Position numbers and translations under genes: made by a program. From contig NZ_JAAIXY010000003.1 in the NCBI RefSeq assembly GCF_010894455.1, positions 434,001 to 498,000 of the forward strand: DNA of 64,000 nucleotides, read 5' to 3'. Position 1 is the first letter of the stretch, and each line of letters opens with the position of its first letter. The notes under the pieces are model-generated. The model was not told the DNA's origin, did not search any database, and was given only the letters and a program-made list of their open reading frames with translations. Shown in pieces: positions 19,108 to 29,000 of this stretch. Origin of the DNA: Myxococcus eversor (GTDB taxonomy: Bacteria; Myxococcota; Myxococcia; Myxococcales; Myxococcaceae).

Positions 19108-19884
19108 ATGAGCTCATTCTCGGTGCGTCACAGGTTGTCGGGAGTCCTCGCCACCACGCTGCTGCTGTCCACGCCCGCCCTGGCCGACTGGGTCGGGGAC
19201 CTGCGGGTGAAGAGCGCGCCGCTGGCCGGACAGAAGGGGGCGGCCCCGGAGACGAAGGGCAAGATGTTCGGCCGTCCGGGCATGCTGCGCATGGACCTGG
19301 CGCCGGCCGAGGTTCCCGGCGGCATGTCCATCATCTTCGACTGGGAGAAGCGCACGGGCACCACGCTCTTCCACGCGAAGAAGGCGGCCACGAGCCGCAG
19401 CCTGGATGACATGTCCGTGAAGATTCCCGGCACCTGCGTGGGCAAGACGCAGGACTTCGACGCCTGCTTCAAGGAGCAGGGCTTCAAGAAGGTCGGCACG
19501 GAGAAGGTCAACGGACATCCCACCGTCGTGTATGAGGGCGTGCCTCCTGGCGCCGAGGGCAGCATCCAGCGTCAGAAGGTCTGGCGTCCCACGGACCTCC
19601 CCGAGGTCGCCTACGTGCGCAGCCAGACGTTCGGCAAGGACGGCAAGGTCCAAGCGGACATCGAGGTCACCAACATCCAGATGGGCGCGCAGGCCGCGGC
19701 GCTCTTCGCCGTTCCTCCCGGCTATGAGGAGCTGGACGCCACCAGCGCCGCGCCCCCCATCATGGGGTCCTTCAAGCCGGAGGACTTCAAGGGCAAGACG
19801 CCCGAGCAGATCCAGGAGATGATTCGTCAGCGCATGGGCCAGCAGGGCACGCCGCCCGCGCCTCCCCCCGCGAAGACGAAGTAG
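19108..19884 (+). CDS. Exported LolA-like/DUF4412-like protein
   Basis: The 258-residue product has a clear signal peptide ending S-T-P-A-L-A-D. The mature protein alternates beta strands: an R-M-D-L segment, a W-E-K-R segment (modified substrate-like W), a V-N-G-H-P-T-V-V-Y-E-G strand, then A-L-F-A-V-P-P-G-Y. That order is usual for DUF4412 proteins, which share the LolA half-barrel fold for binding lipid. The last 40 residues are Gln/Pro-rich and probably disordered. A GTG at 19096 in frame is an alternative start to the ATG at 19108. It ends seven bases before the convergent GST gene. The binding partner is unknown. Confidence 0.68.
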   Translation: MSSFSVRHRLSGVLATTLLLSTPALADWVGDLRVKSAPLAGQKGAAPETKGKMFGRPGMLRMDLAPAEVPGGMSIIFDWEKRTGTTLFHAKKAATSRSLDDMSVKIPGTCVGKTQDFDACFKEQGFKKVGTEKVNGHPTVVYEGVPPGAEGSIQRQKVWRPTDLPEVAYVRSQTFGKDGKVQADIEVTNIQMGAQAAALFAVPPGYEELDATSAAPPIMGSFKPEDFKGKTPEQIQEMIRQRMGQQGTPPAPPPAKTK

Positions 19885-19891
19885 CTCCGAG

Positions 19892-20680
19892 TCACCCCAC
19901 GCGGGACGCCGCGCCGCCGCTACCGGAGCTCAATGCACGAGCTTGGGGGCGGCGGTGCTTCGCATACAGGTCGTCTCGCCACGCCAGCAGGTCGGGGAAC
20001 TCGGCGGCCACTGCTTCGTGATGCCAGATTTCGCGCGTCCCCGGGCCAAGCGGCATCCACGCATCATCCACCGGCCGCGTGAACTGGAGCATCATGCACG
20101 CGGTGACGTCCGCGTAGGTGAAGCCGTCTTCCAAGTAGGGCCGCCCCCGAAGCTCCGCGCGCAGGTGCTCCAGCGCGGGGATGGCCGTCTGCCGAATCGC
20201 CGCCTCCGGGTCGGCCATCGCCTTGTGCTTGCGTGCGATGAAGCGCGCCCCCAGCCGGGCCGTCGGCGCGGACACACCCCGGAGGAAGCCTGGGATGAAG
20301 GAAGGCAGGCTCTCCGCCTGCGCGCGCGGATGGTGAGACAGGCGACTCACCACGCTGGAGCGGGCGATGCCCAACACCTGGTCACTCAACGCCTCCCAGC
20401 GCTGGATGGAGGCCATCGCGCTGTCGGGAAACAAGGCCGAGCCCTGCCCCAGCGTCTCCGCGCGGCGGGCGATGGCGAACGAGCCCGTCGTCGTCGCGAC
20501 ATCCTCGTCGACGAACATCGGAACAGAGGGATGCGTGCCTTTCGGGGTGCGCCAACGCAGGGCCAACTCACCGATGAGCGGCATGTGCTCACGGTAACGG
20601 TAGTCCACACGGTGGTGGTCCAGCGCCCAGCGAGCCTTCTCCGTCCAACCCGAGTAGTGCATCCCGTAAAGAGTGCGCAT
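19892..20680 (-). CDS. Glutathione S-transferase family protein
   Basis: This is a 262-residue soluble protein with a thioredoxin-like first domain (T-L-Y-G-M-H-Y-S-G-W-T-E-K-A-R-W-A-L, residues 3-20), a cis-Pro/glutathione-binding segment H-P-S-V-P-M-F-V-D-E around residue 52, and an all-helical C-terminal domain with the Y-A-D-V-T-A helix start typical of GSTs. The Ser-Gly-Trp after Y may hold the catalytic Ser/Tyr. The ATG at 20680 starts the domain directly. It is divergent from the macro-domain gene, 46 bases away. A detoxifying or redox function is likely but not proven. Confidence 0.82.
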   Translation of the reverse strand: MRTLYGMHYSGWTEKARWALDHHRVDYRYREHMPLIGELALRWRTPKGTHPSVPMFVDEDVATTTGSFAIARRAETLGQGSALFPDSAMASIQRWEALSDQVLGIARSSVVSRLSHHPRAQAESLPSFIPGFLRGVSAPTARLGARFIARKHKAMADPEAAIRQTAIPALEHLRAELRGRPYLEDGFTYADVTACMMLQFTRPVDDAWMPLGPGTREIWHHEAVAAEFPDLLAWRDDLYAKHRRPQARALSSGSGGAASRVG

Positions 20681-20726
20681 GCGCCGGGACGCTACAGCCT
20701 CCATGGGCTCCATGCATACTGGCCCC

Positions 20727-21365
20727 ATGCTTCCAGCGCTCCAGCTTCACCTCCGAGACTTGAGCAGCGCCCTGGTCACAGCCTGGCGACAGGAGTTCGC
20801 GGACCTGCCCGGCGTCACCATCTCCCACGGCGACATCTTCTCCGAGCGAGAGGGAACCCTCTCCTCCGAGGCCCCCATCGACGTGCGCGCGGACGCCATC
20901 GTCAGCCCCGCCAACAGCTTCGGCTTCATGGATGGAGGCATCGACGCGGTCTACACGTACCAACTCGGCCCTCAGGTACAGGAGCGACTCCAGGAACTGC
21001 TCGCCCAGGAGCACGGCGGCGAGCTGCCCGTTGGCTGCGCCGTCATCGTGCCCACAGGGCGCGAGGAGATTCCCTGGTGCATCAGCGCCCCCACCATGCG
21101 CGTCCCCTCGGACGTCAGCGAAACCGTCAATGCCTATCTGGCGCTCCGGGCCTCACTCCGAGCCGTCCTCGCTCACAACGCCACCGCGAAGCACCCCATC
21201 CGCACCGTGCTCTGCCCAGGACTGGGCACCGCCGTCGGTCGCATGCCACCAGCACGGTGCGCGAAGCAGATGAAGGAAGCCTGGCTGAACACCGTGCGGG
21301 GACCGCAGTACATTCCCGTTTCTGTACGACAGGCCGCTGAGGATGACTGGAAGCTGAGACAGTAG
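20727..21365 (+). CDS. Macro-domain protein
   Basis: The 212-residue product carries the macro-domain signature: D-A-I-V-S-P-A-N-S-F-G-F-M-D-G-G-I-D near residues 55-75 and a C-P-G-L-G-T loop at about 175. Macro domains bind or hydrolyse ADP-ribose and its adducts. The region between has an unusual E-E-I-P-W-C-I-S-A-P-T-M segment that resembles the group found next to phage-tail and polyADP-ribose-glycohydrolase-like proteins. The ATG at 20727 was preferred over codons lying inside the divergent GST promoter. Its role could be ADP-ribose turnover or defence against ADP-ribosylating toxins; neither is shown here. Confidence 0.82.
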   Translation: MLPALQLHLRDLSSALVTAWRQEFADLPGVTISHGDIFSEREGTLSSEAPIDVRADAIVSPANSFGFMDGGIDAVYTYQLGPQVQERLQELLAQEHGGELPVGCAVIVPTGREEIPWCISAPTMRVPSDVSETVNAYLALRASLRAVLAHNATAKHPIRTVLCPGLGTAVGRMPPARCAKQMKEAWLNTVRGPQYIPVSVRQAAEDDWKLRQ

Positions 21366-21414
21366 CGCCGCGCGGGTCCTCCGCCTCCTCGGCCCCGTGG
21401 TACAAGCCCGCCCG

Positions 21415-22158
21415 ATGAGCCCCGCCAAGAAGACCCCGTCCGCGCGGAAGAAGTCTCCGGCCACGAAGTCATCGGCCGCTGGGAAGTCCGCTCCCGCGAA
21501 GCCCGCGCCCGTGAAGTCCGTGGCCGCGAAGTCCGCTCCCGCGAAGTCCGTGGCCTCGAAGTCCGCGCCCGCCACCGCGACGCCCACGGGCGACTTGCCC
21601 ATCGTCTTCTTCGCGAACCCGGACGCCTTCGACACGTGGCTCCAGAAACACGCTGCCACGTCGCGCGGTGCGTGGCTCAAGTTCTCCAAGAAGGGCAAGA
21701 GCCCCGTGTCCCTCACGTACCAGGAGGCACTCGAGGTCGCGCTGACGTGGGGCTGGATTGACAGCCAGAAGGGTCGCTTCGACGACTCGGCCTATGTCCT
21801 GAAGTTCACCCCGCGCGGGCCTCGGAGCATCTGGTCGAAAATCAATCGCGACAAGGTGCTCGCGCTCATCGAAGCAGGCCGGATGAAGCCCTCGGGCCTG
21901 GCCGAAATCGAGAACGCGAAACAGAACGGACGCTGGGAGGCCGCGTATGACTCCCAGAGCAAAATCACCGTGCCCGAGGACCTCGCGGCGGCCCTGGCCG
22001 CCCATCCCCGCGCGGAGGCGTTCTTCGCCACCCTCAACTCGGTCAACCGCTACGCGGTCCTCTTCCGCATCCACCACGTGAAGAAGGCCGAGACGCGCGC
22101 GCGCAAAATCGCCGAGTACGTCGAGATGCTCGGCAAGCACGAGAAGCTTCACAACTGA
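21415..22158 (+). CDS. YdeI/OmdA family protein with histone-like Lys/Ala/Pro/Ser N-terminal tail
   Basis: The protein is 247 residues. Residues 1-55 are a low-complexity basic tail built from A-K-S-A-P-A-K-S and K-S-V-A units, like the tails of myxobacterial histone-H1-like proteins. The rest is a YdeI/OmpD-associated (OmdA) domain: F-F-A-N-P-D-A-F-D-T-W-L, then W-G-W-I-D-S-Q-K-G-R and F-T-P-R-G-P-R-S-I-W-S-K-I-N, and a C-terminal helical A-R-K-I-A-E-Y-V segment. YdeI relatives have been linked to stress and antimicrobial-peptide resistance. The tail suggests DNA or other polyanion binding, which is inference. It precedes the ABC exporter genes by 22 bases and may be cotranscribed with them. 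Confidence 0.8.
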   Translation: MSPAKKTPSARKKSPATKSSAAGKSAPAKPAPVKSVAAKSAPAKSVASKSAPATATPTGDLPIVFFANPDAFDTWLQKHAATSRGAWLKFSKKGKSPVSLTYQEALEVALTWGWIDSQKGRFDDSAYVLKFTPRGPRSIWSKINRDKVLALIEAGRMKPSGLAEIENAKQNGRWEAAYDSQSKITVPEDLAAALAAHPRAEAFFATLNSVNRYAVLFRIHHVKKAETRARKIAEYVEMLGKHEKLHN

Positions 22159-22180
22159 CGCAGGACGCTCCACCTCCGAC

Positions 22181-22942
22181 ATGGCCGAATCCTCCAGCAA
22201 TCCACCGGTGCTCTCCGTCCGCGAGCTCTGCAAGTCCTACGCGAACACCGTCGCCGTGGATGGCATCTCCTTCGAGGTCGGCCGCAACGAAATCGTCGGT
22301 CTGCTCGGGCCCAACGGCGCCGGAAAGACGACGACCATCAACATGGTTCTCGGCGTCCTCGAGCCCACCTCCGGCACCATCCACATCCAGGGCGTGGACC
22401 TCTCCAAGCGCCGCTCGCAGGCGCTCGAGTACACCAACTTCGCCGCCGTCTACGCGCCGCTCCCCGGCAACCTCACCGTCGTCCAGAACCTGCGCTACTT
22501 CGGGATGATCTACGGCGTGCAGCGCATCTCCGAGCGAATCGAGGCCCTGCTCCAGGAGTTCGACCTCGTGCGCTTCCGCGACACCAAGTGCGGGGTGCTG
22601 TCCTCGGGAGAGCAGACGCGCGTCGCGCTCGCCAAGGCCATGCTCAACCGGCCCCAACTGTTGCTCCTCGACGAGCCCACCGCCTCGCTGGACCCGTCGA
22701 CGGCGCGAGACATCCGCGCCCGCATCCGCGACTTCACCGCGAACGGCACCGGCGGCGTGCTGTGGACGTCCCACAACATGTACGAGGTGGAAGAGGTGTG
22801 TGACCGCGTCCTCTTCATGTCGCGCGGCAAGGTGCTCCTCCAGGGAGACCCTCGCAAGCTGCCCCATGAGCACGGCAAGGCGACGCTGGAGGAGCTGTTC
22901 ATCACCGTGGCCCGCGAGCCCCTCGCACTGGAGCACCCCTAG
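22181..22942 (+). CDS. ABC transporter ATP-binding protein
   Basis: This 253-residue ATPase has Walker A G-P-N-G-A-G-K-T-T, the Q-loop region around residue 90, the signature L-S-S-G-E-Q-T-R, Walker B L-L-L-L-D-E-P-T and a switch His in W-T-S-H-N-M. L-S-S-G-E-Q departs from the usual L-S-G-G-Q. The overall type is the drug/lipid exporter group (NodI, CcmA, DrrA). The permease begins two bases after its stop codon, so the two form one exporter. The substrate is not deducible. Confidence 0.92.
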   Translation: MAESSSNPPVLSVRELCKSYANTVAVDGISFEVGRNEIVGLLGPNGAGKTTTINMVLGVLEPTSGTIHIQGVDLSKRRSQALEYTNFAAVYAPLPGNLTVVQNLRYFGMIYGVQRISERIEALLQEFDLVRFRDTKCGVLSSGEQTRVALAKAMLNRPQLLLLDEPTASLDPSTARDIRARIRDFTANGTGGVLWTSHNMYEVEEVCDRVLFMSRGKVLLQGDPRKLPHEHGKATLEELFITVAREPLALEHP

Positions 22943-22944
22943 CC

Positions 22945-23751
22945 ATGCGACTGTCCCGCGCCGCCGCCATCGTCCTGCGCCAGTTCTATCTGCTGCGCGG
23001 CAGCCCCTCGCGCGTCTTCCCCCTCTTCGTCTGGGTGGCCATCGACATCGTCCTGTGGGGCTTCATCACCCGCTACCTGGGCACCATCACCCACCAGCCC
23101 GGCATGGACCTGTTGCCCGCGCTGCTCGGCGCGGTGCTCCTCTGGGACTTCCTCACCCGGGTGATGCAAGGCGTGACGATGGCGTTCTTCGAGGACGTCT
23201 GGTCGCGCAACTTCCTCAACGTCTTCGCCACCCCCATGACCATCACCGAGTACGTCACCGGGCTGGTGCTCTCCAGCATCGCGACCAGCTCGGTGGGGCT
23301 CGTCGTCATGCTCGTCGTCGCGGGCGCCGTGTTCGGCCTGTCGATGCTCGTCTATGGCGCCATGCTGGTGCCGTTCCTGCTGGTGCTGTTCCTGTTCGGA
23401 ATCGCGCTCGGCATCATCGGCACGGCGGTGGTGCTGCGACTGGGGCCCTCCGCGGAGTGGTTCATCTGGCCCATCCCCGCGCTCCTGTCCCCATTCGTCG
23501 GCGTCTTCTATCCGCTGTCCACACTGCCCTCGTGGATGCAGGCCATCGCCCGCCTCCTGCCCCCGTCCTACGTGTTCGAGGGCATGCGGACCATCGTCTC
23601 CGGTGGCTCGGTGTCGTGGACGACGGTGCTGATGGGGGGCGGCCTCGCCGTGCTCTACATCGTGCTGGCCGCCCTCTTCTTCAACCGCGTGTTCCGCCTC
23701 GCCGTGCGCACGGGCCTCATCGCCCGCTACAGCGCGGAGAGCGTGAGCTGA
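22945..23751 (+). CDS. ABC-2 type transporter permease
   Basis: The 268-residue membrane protein has six predicted helices and the ABC-2 family pattern, including the conserved P-L-S-T-L-P-S-W-M-Q-A-I-A-R-L-L-P-P-S-Y segment before the last helices. It starts two bases after the ATPase gene and must be its membrane partner. Together they resemble NodIJ-like or daunorubicin-like exporters. Confidence 0.92.
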   Translation: MRLSRAAAIVLRQFYLLRGSPSRVFPLFVWVAIDIVLWGFITRYLGTITHQPGMDLLPALLGAVLLWDFLTRVMQGVTMAFFEDVWSRNFLNVFATPMTITEYVTGLVLSSIATSSVGLVVMLVVAGAVFGLSMLVYGAMLVPFLLVLFLFGIALGIIGTAVVLRLGPSAEWFIWPIPALLSPFVGVFYPLSTLPSWMQAIARLLPPSYVFEGMRTIVSGGSVSWTTVLMGGGLAVLYIVLAALFFNRVFRLAVRTGLIARYSAESVS

Positions 23752-23755
23752 GCGC

Positions 23756-25837
23756 TCAGTCCATCAACTGCTGCGACAGGTAGACGTGGTGCAGCGCCCA
23801 CCGGCGCGCATTGAGCATCGGGTCCGAGTCGTTCGAGTGCCCGCCGTCGGTGTTCTCGAAGTACAGATACGGCAATCCCATCGCCTCCAACTTCGCGGCG
23901 AACTTGCGCGCGTGGCCCGGGTGCACGCGGTCGTCCTTCGTATTGGTGGTGATGTACGGCTTGGGGTAGCGCACGCCCGGCTTGAGGTTCTGGTAGGCGG
24001 AGTACTTCGAGATGAACGCCGCGTCCTCGGGGACGAACGGGTTGCCGTACTCCCCCACCCACGACGCGCCCGCCGGCAGCTTCGGGTAGCGCATCATGTC
24101 GATGAGCGGGCTCTCAATCACGACCGCGTTGAGCAGCTCCGGATGCTGCGTCATCACCACGCTGGTGAGGACACCGCCGTTGGAGCGGCCATAGATGCCG
24201 ATGTGCTTCGGTGAGGTGAGCTTGCGGCGGACCAGGTCCTCCAGCACGGCGGCGAAGTCGTCGAACGCCCGCTGACGCTTCTCGCGCAGCGCGGCCTGAT
24301 GCCAGCGCGGGCCGAACTCGCCACCGCCCCGGATGTTGGCGACGACGTACGCACCCCCGCGCTCCAGCCACAGCTTGCCCACCTCCGGCAGATACATGGG
24401 CGGCTTGGACACCTGGAACCCGCCGTAGCCGTACACCACCGTCGGCGTGACTCCGCCGGCCTTGGGCTTCAGCGGCCGCACCAGGAAGTACGGCACCCGC
24501 GTCCCATCCTTCGACTTCACCCAGAACTGCTCCACCCGGTGCTTGGACGCATCGAAGCGCGCCGGCAGCGACTTCACCTGCTTCACCGTGCCCGCCGCCG
24601 CGTCACCGAGCCACAGCGACGTCGGCTCCAGGAAGCCCTCCGCGCCCGCGAACAGCTTCTCGTGCGAGGACGACGTGGCCACAATCTCCACCGACGCGTT
24701 CTTCGGCATCGCCAGCCGCTTGCGCGTCCAGCGGCCCTTGTTCGACGTGTAGACATCCAGCGCGCCCTTCACGTCCTCGTACAGATTGACGAGCAGCCGG
24801 GTGCGCGTGGCCGACACGCGCTCGATGGCCTGGCGCGGTCCGGGCTGGAAGATGAGCGTGGGCTTCGCCTTCGCGGCGTCCTGCTTCAGCGCGTCCAGCG
24901 ACCAGGCCAGGAGCGCGCCCTGCTTGAAGCCTCCCCAGTCCTCTTCAATCGTGAAGACCACCTGCCCCTGGACGAACGCATGGAACGACACCTTGCGCGG
25001 AAAGGGCAGCCGCACCGGCGCCGCGTCCCCGAGCAGGAACAGCTCCGACTCATAGAACGTCACCGCGCGATTGATGAGCACGCCCTGGAGCTGTCCGTCC
25101 TCGTCGTGCAGGACGGTGGGCGAGGCGGACACATCCGTGCGCTCACCTCGAAACACCTCGGTCGCCTGCTCCACCGGAGTGCCGCGCTTCCAGCGCTTGA
25201 GCACGAACGGGTAGCCGGACTCGGTGAGGGTGTCACCGCCCCAGTCCTGGCCCACGAGCAGCGTGTCCACGTCCAGCCACGACACGGACTGCTTGCCCTC
25301 CTTCAGCCGGAAGCCGCCGTCGACGAACTGCTTCGTCCCGGTGTCGAACTCGCGCGACTCCACCGCGTCCTTGCCACCGTTGGAGAGGGAGACGATGCAC
25401 TTCAAGTCAGCGGGAGGCAGGCAGTCGATGCCCTTCCAGACCCAGGGCGCGCCCTCCTGCTTCGCCAGCGCATCCACGTCCAGCACCGTCTCCCAGGGGA
25501 TGGCGGCGCTCGCGTAGCCCTCCGTCGTCGTGTGCCGCCACAGCCCGCGCGGGTTCGTCGCGTCCTGCCAGAAGGTGTCCACGCCCCCGGCTCGAAAGGA
25601 AGGCGTGGGGATGCGGTCGGTGGCGGTGAAGATGCGCAGCGCCTCCGCCTGGAAGGGCTCGAAGCGCGGGTCCTTCTCCAGCACCGCCTCCGTCTTCGCG
25701 TTCTGCGCGCGCACCCACTCCAGCGCCCGCTGCCCCTGCACCTCCTCCAGCCACAGGAAGGGGTCTTCTTCCGCCGCCAGCGCCGAGGAAGCAGTCAAAA
25801 GCCCGGTCAGCAGCGGCGCGACAAACAACCTGCCCAT
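23756..25837 (-). CDS. Prolyl oligopeptidase family serine peptidase (S9), exported
   Basis: The 693-residue protein begins with a signal peptide (M-G-R-L-F-V-A-P-L-L to A-L-A-A). The first two thirds form the seven-bladed propeller of S9A peptidases, with an early W-L-E-E-V-Q-G motif. The catalytic domain has Y-G-Y-G-G-F-Q-V for the oxyanion hole and the Ser in Y-G-R-S-N-G-G near residue 550. The Asp is in K-D-D-R-V-H-P and the His in D-G-G-H-S-N. It should cut Pro-containing peptides up to about 30 residues in the periplasm or outside. GGAGATGAGG precedes the ATG. It diverges from the alpha-2-macroglobulin-like gene with 194 bases between. Confidence 0.92.
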   Translation of the reverse strand: MGRLFVAPLLTGLLTASSALAAEEDPFLWLEEVQGQRALEWVRAQNAKTEAVLEKDPRFEPFQAEALRIFTATDRIPTPSFRAGGVDTFWQDATNPRGLWRHTTTEGYASAAIPWETVLDVDALAKQEGAPWVWKGIDCLPPADLKCIVSLSNGGKDAVESREFDTGTKQFVDGGFRLKEGKQSVSWLDVDTLLVGQDWGGDTLTESGYPFVLKRWKRGTPVEQATEVFRGERTDVSASPTVLHDEDGQLQGVLINRAVTFYESELFLLGDAAPVRLPFPRKVSFHAFVQGQVVFTIEEDWGGFKQGALLAWSLDALKQDAAKAKPTLIFQPGPRQAIERVSATRTRLLVNLYEDVKGALDVYTSNKGRWTRKRLAMPKNASVEIVATSSSHEKLFAGAEGFLEPTSLWLGDAAAGTVKQVKSLPARFDASKHRVEQFWVKSKDGTRVPYFLVRPLKPKAGGVTPTVVYGYGGFQVSKPPMYLPEVGKLWLERGGAYVVANIRGGGEFGPRWHQAALREKRQRAFDDFAAVLEDLVRRKLTSPKHIGIYGRSNGGVLTSVVMTQHPELLNAVVIESPLIDMMRYPKLPAGASWVGEYGNPFVPEDAAFISKYSAYQNLKPGVRYPKPYITTNTKDDRVHPGHARKFAAKLEAMGLPYLYFENTDGGHSNDSDPMLNARRWALHHVYLSQQLMD

Positions 25838-26031
25838 GTCCTCATCTCCTGGTGCGGTGCGGCGAGCCCTCCAACACGGCCCGCCAGCGCCCATTCCGGT
25901 GGGTCAGCTTCGCCCAACCCCGCCGCTCGGGCCACCCGCGCACCGTGGCCCCTATCGGAGACACACCGAGTCCTGCTCAGCTCGAGTCCCTGGCGCAGAA
26001 CTTCCCGCCAGTTCAGTCGTTCAGAGCCTCC

Positions 26032-29000
26032 ATGACCCTCCCTGTCCCGCGTCTCCGCCGGGTGCTCCGCACCCTGGGCCTCGCCGCGTCACTCCTCCTG
26101 GTGCCGGGCCTGGTGCTCGCCGCCCGCCCGAACGCGCCCTCTCCCGGGGGTCGCGACCGCCCCCTCACCTTCGTCTCCACCGACAAGCCCTTCTATCGGC
26201 CGGGCGAGTCCGTCCTGGTGCGAGGGCTCGTGCTCCAGGCCCTCTCCCACAAGCCCATGACCGGCGGGGTGAACGCCCTCATCGAGGTTCGTGGCCCCCG
26301 GGGAGACCTCATCGCCCAGGGCCGGGTGGCCTCTCCCGAGACGGTCTGGGGCTACTCGTGGCCCATCCCCGCCGGACAGGCCGGTGGTGAGTACACCCTG
26401 CGCGTCAGCGACCCCTGGACGGCCGGGGCCCCGGTGGAGCGCAAGTTCGAGGTGCGGGCCTACCGCGCGCCCCGCCTGAAGACGCAGGTCCAGTTCCTCC
26501 GCGATGGCTATGGCCCCGGAGACACCGTCACCGCGACGCTCGACGTGACGCGCGCGGAGGGCGGCGTGCCCGAGACGGCGAAGGTGACCGCCACCGCGCT
26601 CGTCGACGGCGCCAGCGTGGCCCAGGAGTCATGCGCGGTGGACCCGCAGGGCCGCTGCACCGTCCGCTTCAACCTGCCGAAGAACATCGAGCGCGGCGAG
26701 GGGACGCTGGCCTTCACCATCCAGGATGGCGGCGTGGTGGAGACGGCGGCGAAGACGATTCCCATCCTCCTCCAGACGCTGGACCTGGCGATGTACCCGG
26801 AGGGCGGTGAGCTGGTGGCGGGGCTGACGTCGCGCGTGTACTTCGAGGCGAAGACGCCCGCGAGCAAGCCCGCGGACCTGACGGGCGTCGTGCTGGACAT
26901 GAAGACGGGCAAGATTGTCGCCAACGTCCGCTCGGAGCACGAGGGCCGGGGCCGCTTCGAACTCACCCCTCGCGCCGAGACGAACTACGCGCTGCGCATC
27001 GACTCGCCGGCCGGCATCAAGAAGACCTTCCCGCTGCCCGCCGTGAAGGCGAGGGGCGCGGTCATCCGCGCGCGGGAGGACGTGATTCCCCCGGGCGGGC
27101 TGGTGCGGCTGGTCGTGAGCAACACGGGCGTGGGCCGGACGTCGGTCTCGCTGAGCCAGCGCGACCTGCGCGTGGCCTCGGCGGTGCTCGACGCCGATGA
27201 CGAGAACCCGGTGACGTTGGATCCAGGCAAGGCGGATGGCGTGCTCATCGCCACGGTGTGGGACGCGGATGGACGGCCCCTGGCGGAGCGACTGGTGTTC
27301 CGTCAGCCCGCGAAGGAAATCACCGTGGAGCTGAAGGCGAACCGCGCCCGCTACGAGCCGGGCGCGCCCGTGGAGCTGACGGCGCGCACCCTGCGCGGCG
27401 GCGAGCCCGTCTCCGCGCTGGTGATGCTCACCGTCACCGACGACGCGGTGCTGCAGCTCCAGGAGAAGCGCGAGCACGCGCCCTCGCTTCCGGTGATGGT
27501 GCTGCTGGAGCACGAGGTGAAGGAGCTGGCCGACGCGCAGCTCTACTTCGACAAGAAGAACCCGAAGTCGCGCCTCGCGGTGGACCTGCTGCTGGGGACC
27601 CAGGGCTGGAGGCGCTTCGCGTTCATCAACCCGCGCACCTTCATGTCCAGCCATGGTGAAGCGGCCCAGCGCGCGCTCGCGATGCATGCGTCACTGCGGT
27701 TGCCGGGCCTGCGCGACGACAACGAGCGCGGGCAGCGCCGTCCCAAGGCGCCTTCCAGCGCCAAGGGCGGCATGCGGTGGAACAAGGCCCAACCGGTGGT
27801 CGAGGAAGAGCGAGAAGAAGGCGGGGCCGATGGCGCTTTCAGGGATGACGCCGTGGCCGCCGGGGGCGTGGTGGCCATCCCCGTGGCCGCCATGCCCGCG
27901 GCTCCCCCCGCTGCTGCGCCTGCCCCCGCCCCTGTCGAGCCTGCTCCCATTCTGGCCGCCGAGGCCGAGATGCAGCCTCCGGCGGAAATCCAGATGCAGA
28001 GGATAGAGGTCCTCGATGCGCCCCACGACGAGGAGATGCCCAGGAAGAAGAGGGCGATCGCCAAGGAATGGGAGGAGCCGCTTCAGGCCTCGCCGTTCAT
28101 CTATCTCCGCGAGTACGCGCACATGACGCGGCCGGGTCGCAAGTCCGGGGACCGGGTGGACTTCGCGGAGACGCTCTACTGGAACTCGGGCGTGCGCACC
28201 GACGCGCGCACCGGCGAGGTCCGCGTGCGCTTCGCGACCAACGACTCCGTGACGACGTTCAAGGCCACGGCCGGCGCGGTGGGTGACGGCGGTGAGCTGG
28301 GCTCGGCCGTGGCGGAGCTGGAGTCCTCGCAGCCCTTCTACGTGGAGCCGAAGCTGCCGCTGGAGGTGACGTCGGGTGACGTCGTCCGCCTGCCGGTGGC
28401 GCTGGTGAACGGGACGGACGCCGCGCTGACGGGTGTCTCGCTGAAGGCGGAGCTGAAGGGCGACGTGAAGCTGTCCGGCAACAAGAGCATGGACCTGGCC
28501 GCGAACGGGCGCGGGCGCCAGCTCCTCTCGCTGGAGATTGGCCAGCAGTCGCAGCCGGTGGACCTGAAGCTCATCGCGAGCACGGGCAACTACACGGACA
28601 CCGTCACCCGCACGCTGTCCATCAAGCCCCGAGGCTTCCCTGGCACCGTGTCCTTCGGCGGGCTGCTGTCCTCGAAGAAGCCGGCCACGCACACCATCAC
28701 CCTCCCCGACAGCGTGCTGCCCGGCAGCATCCGCGCGAGCATCGCCCTGTACCCGGGCCCCGTGTCCAACCTGACGGAGTCGCTCGCGCGCCTCATCCGC
28801 GAGCCGAGCGGCTGCTTCGAGCAGACCAGCTCCACCACGTACCCGATGACGATGGCGCAGCAGTACTTCCAGACGCACACCGGGGTGAACCCGGAGCTCG
28901 TCGCCTCCGCTCGCGAGAAGCTGACGTCGGGCTACCAGCGCCTGGTGGGCTTCGAGACGAAGGAGCAGGGCTACGAGTGGTTCGGCGAGGCCCCTGGCCA

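Noticed and set aside
25990..26011. CTGGCG...CGCCAG inverted repeat before the alpha-2-macroglobulin-like gene
   Set aside because: Six-base arms of this composition arise often by chance at this GC content; noted only.
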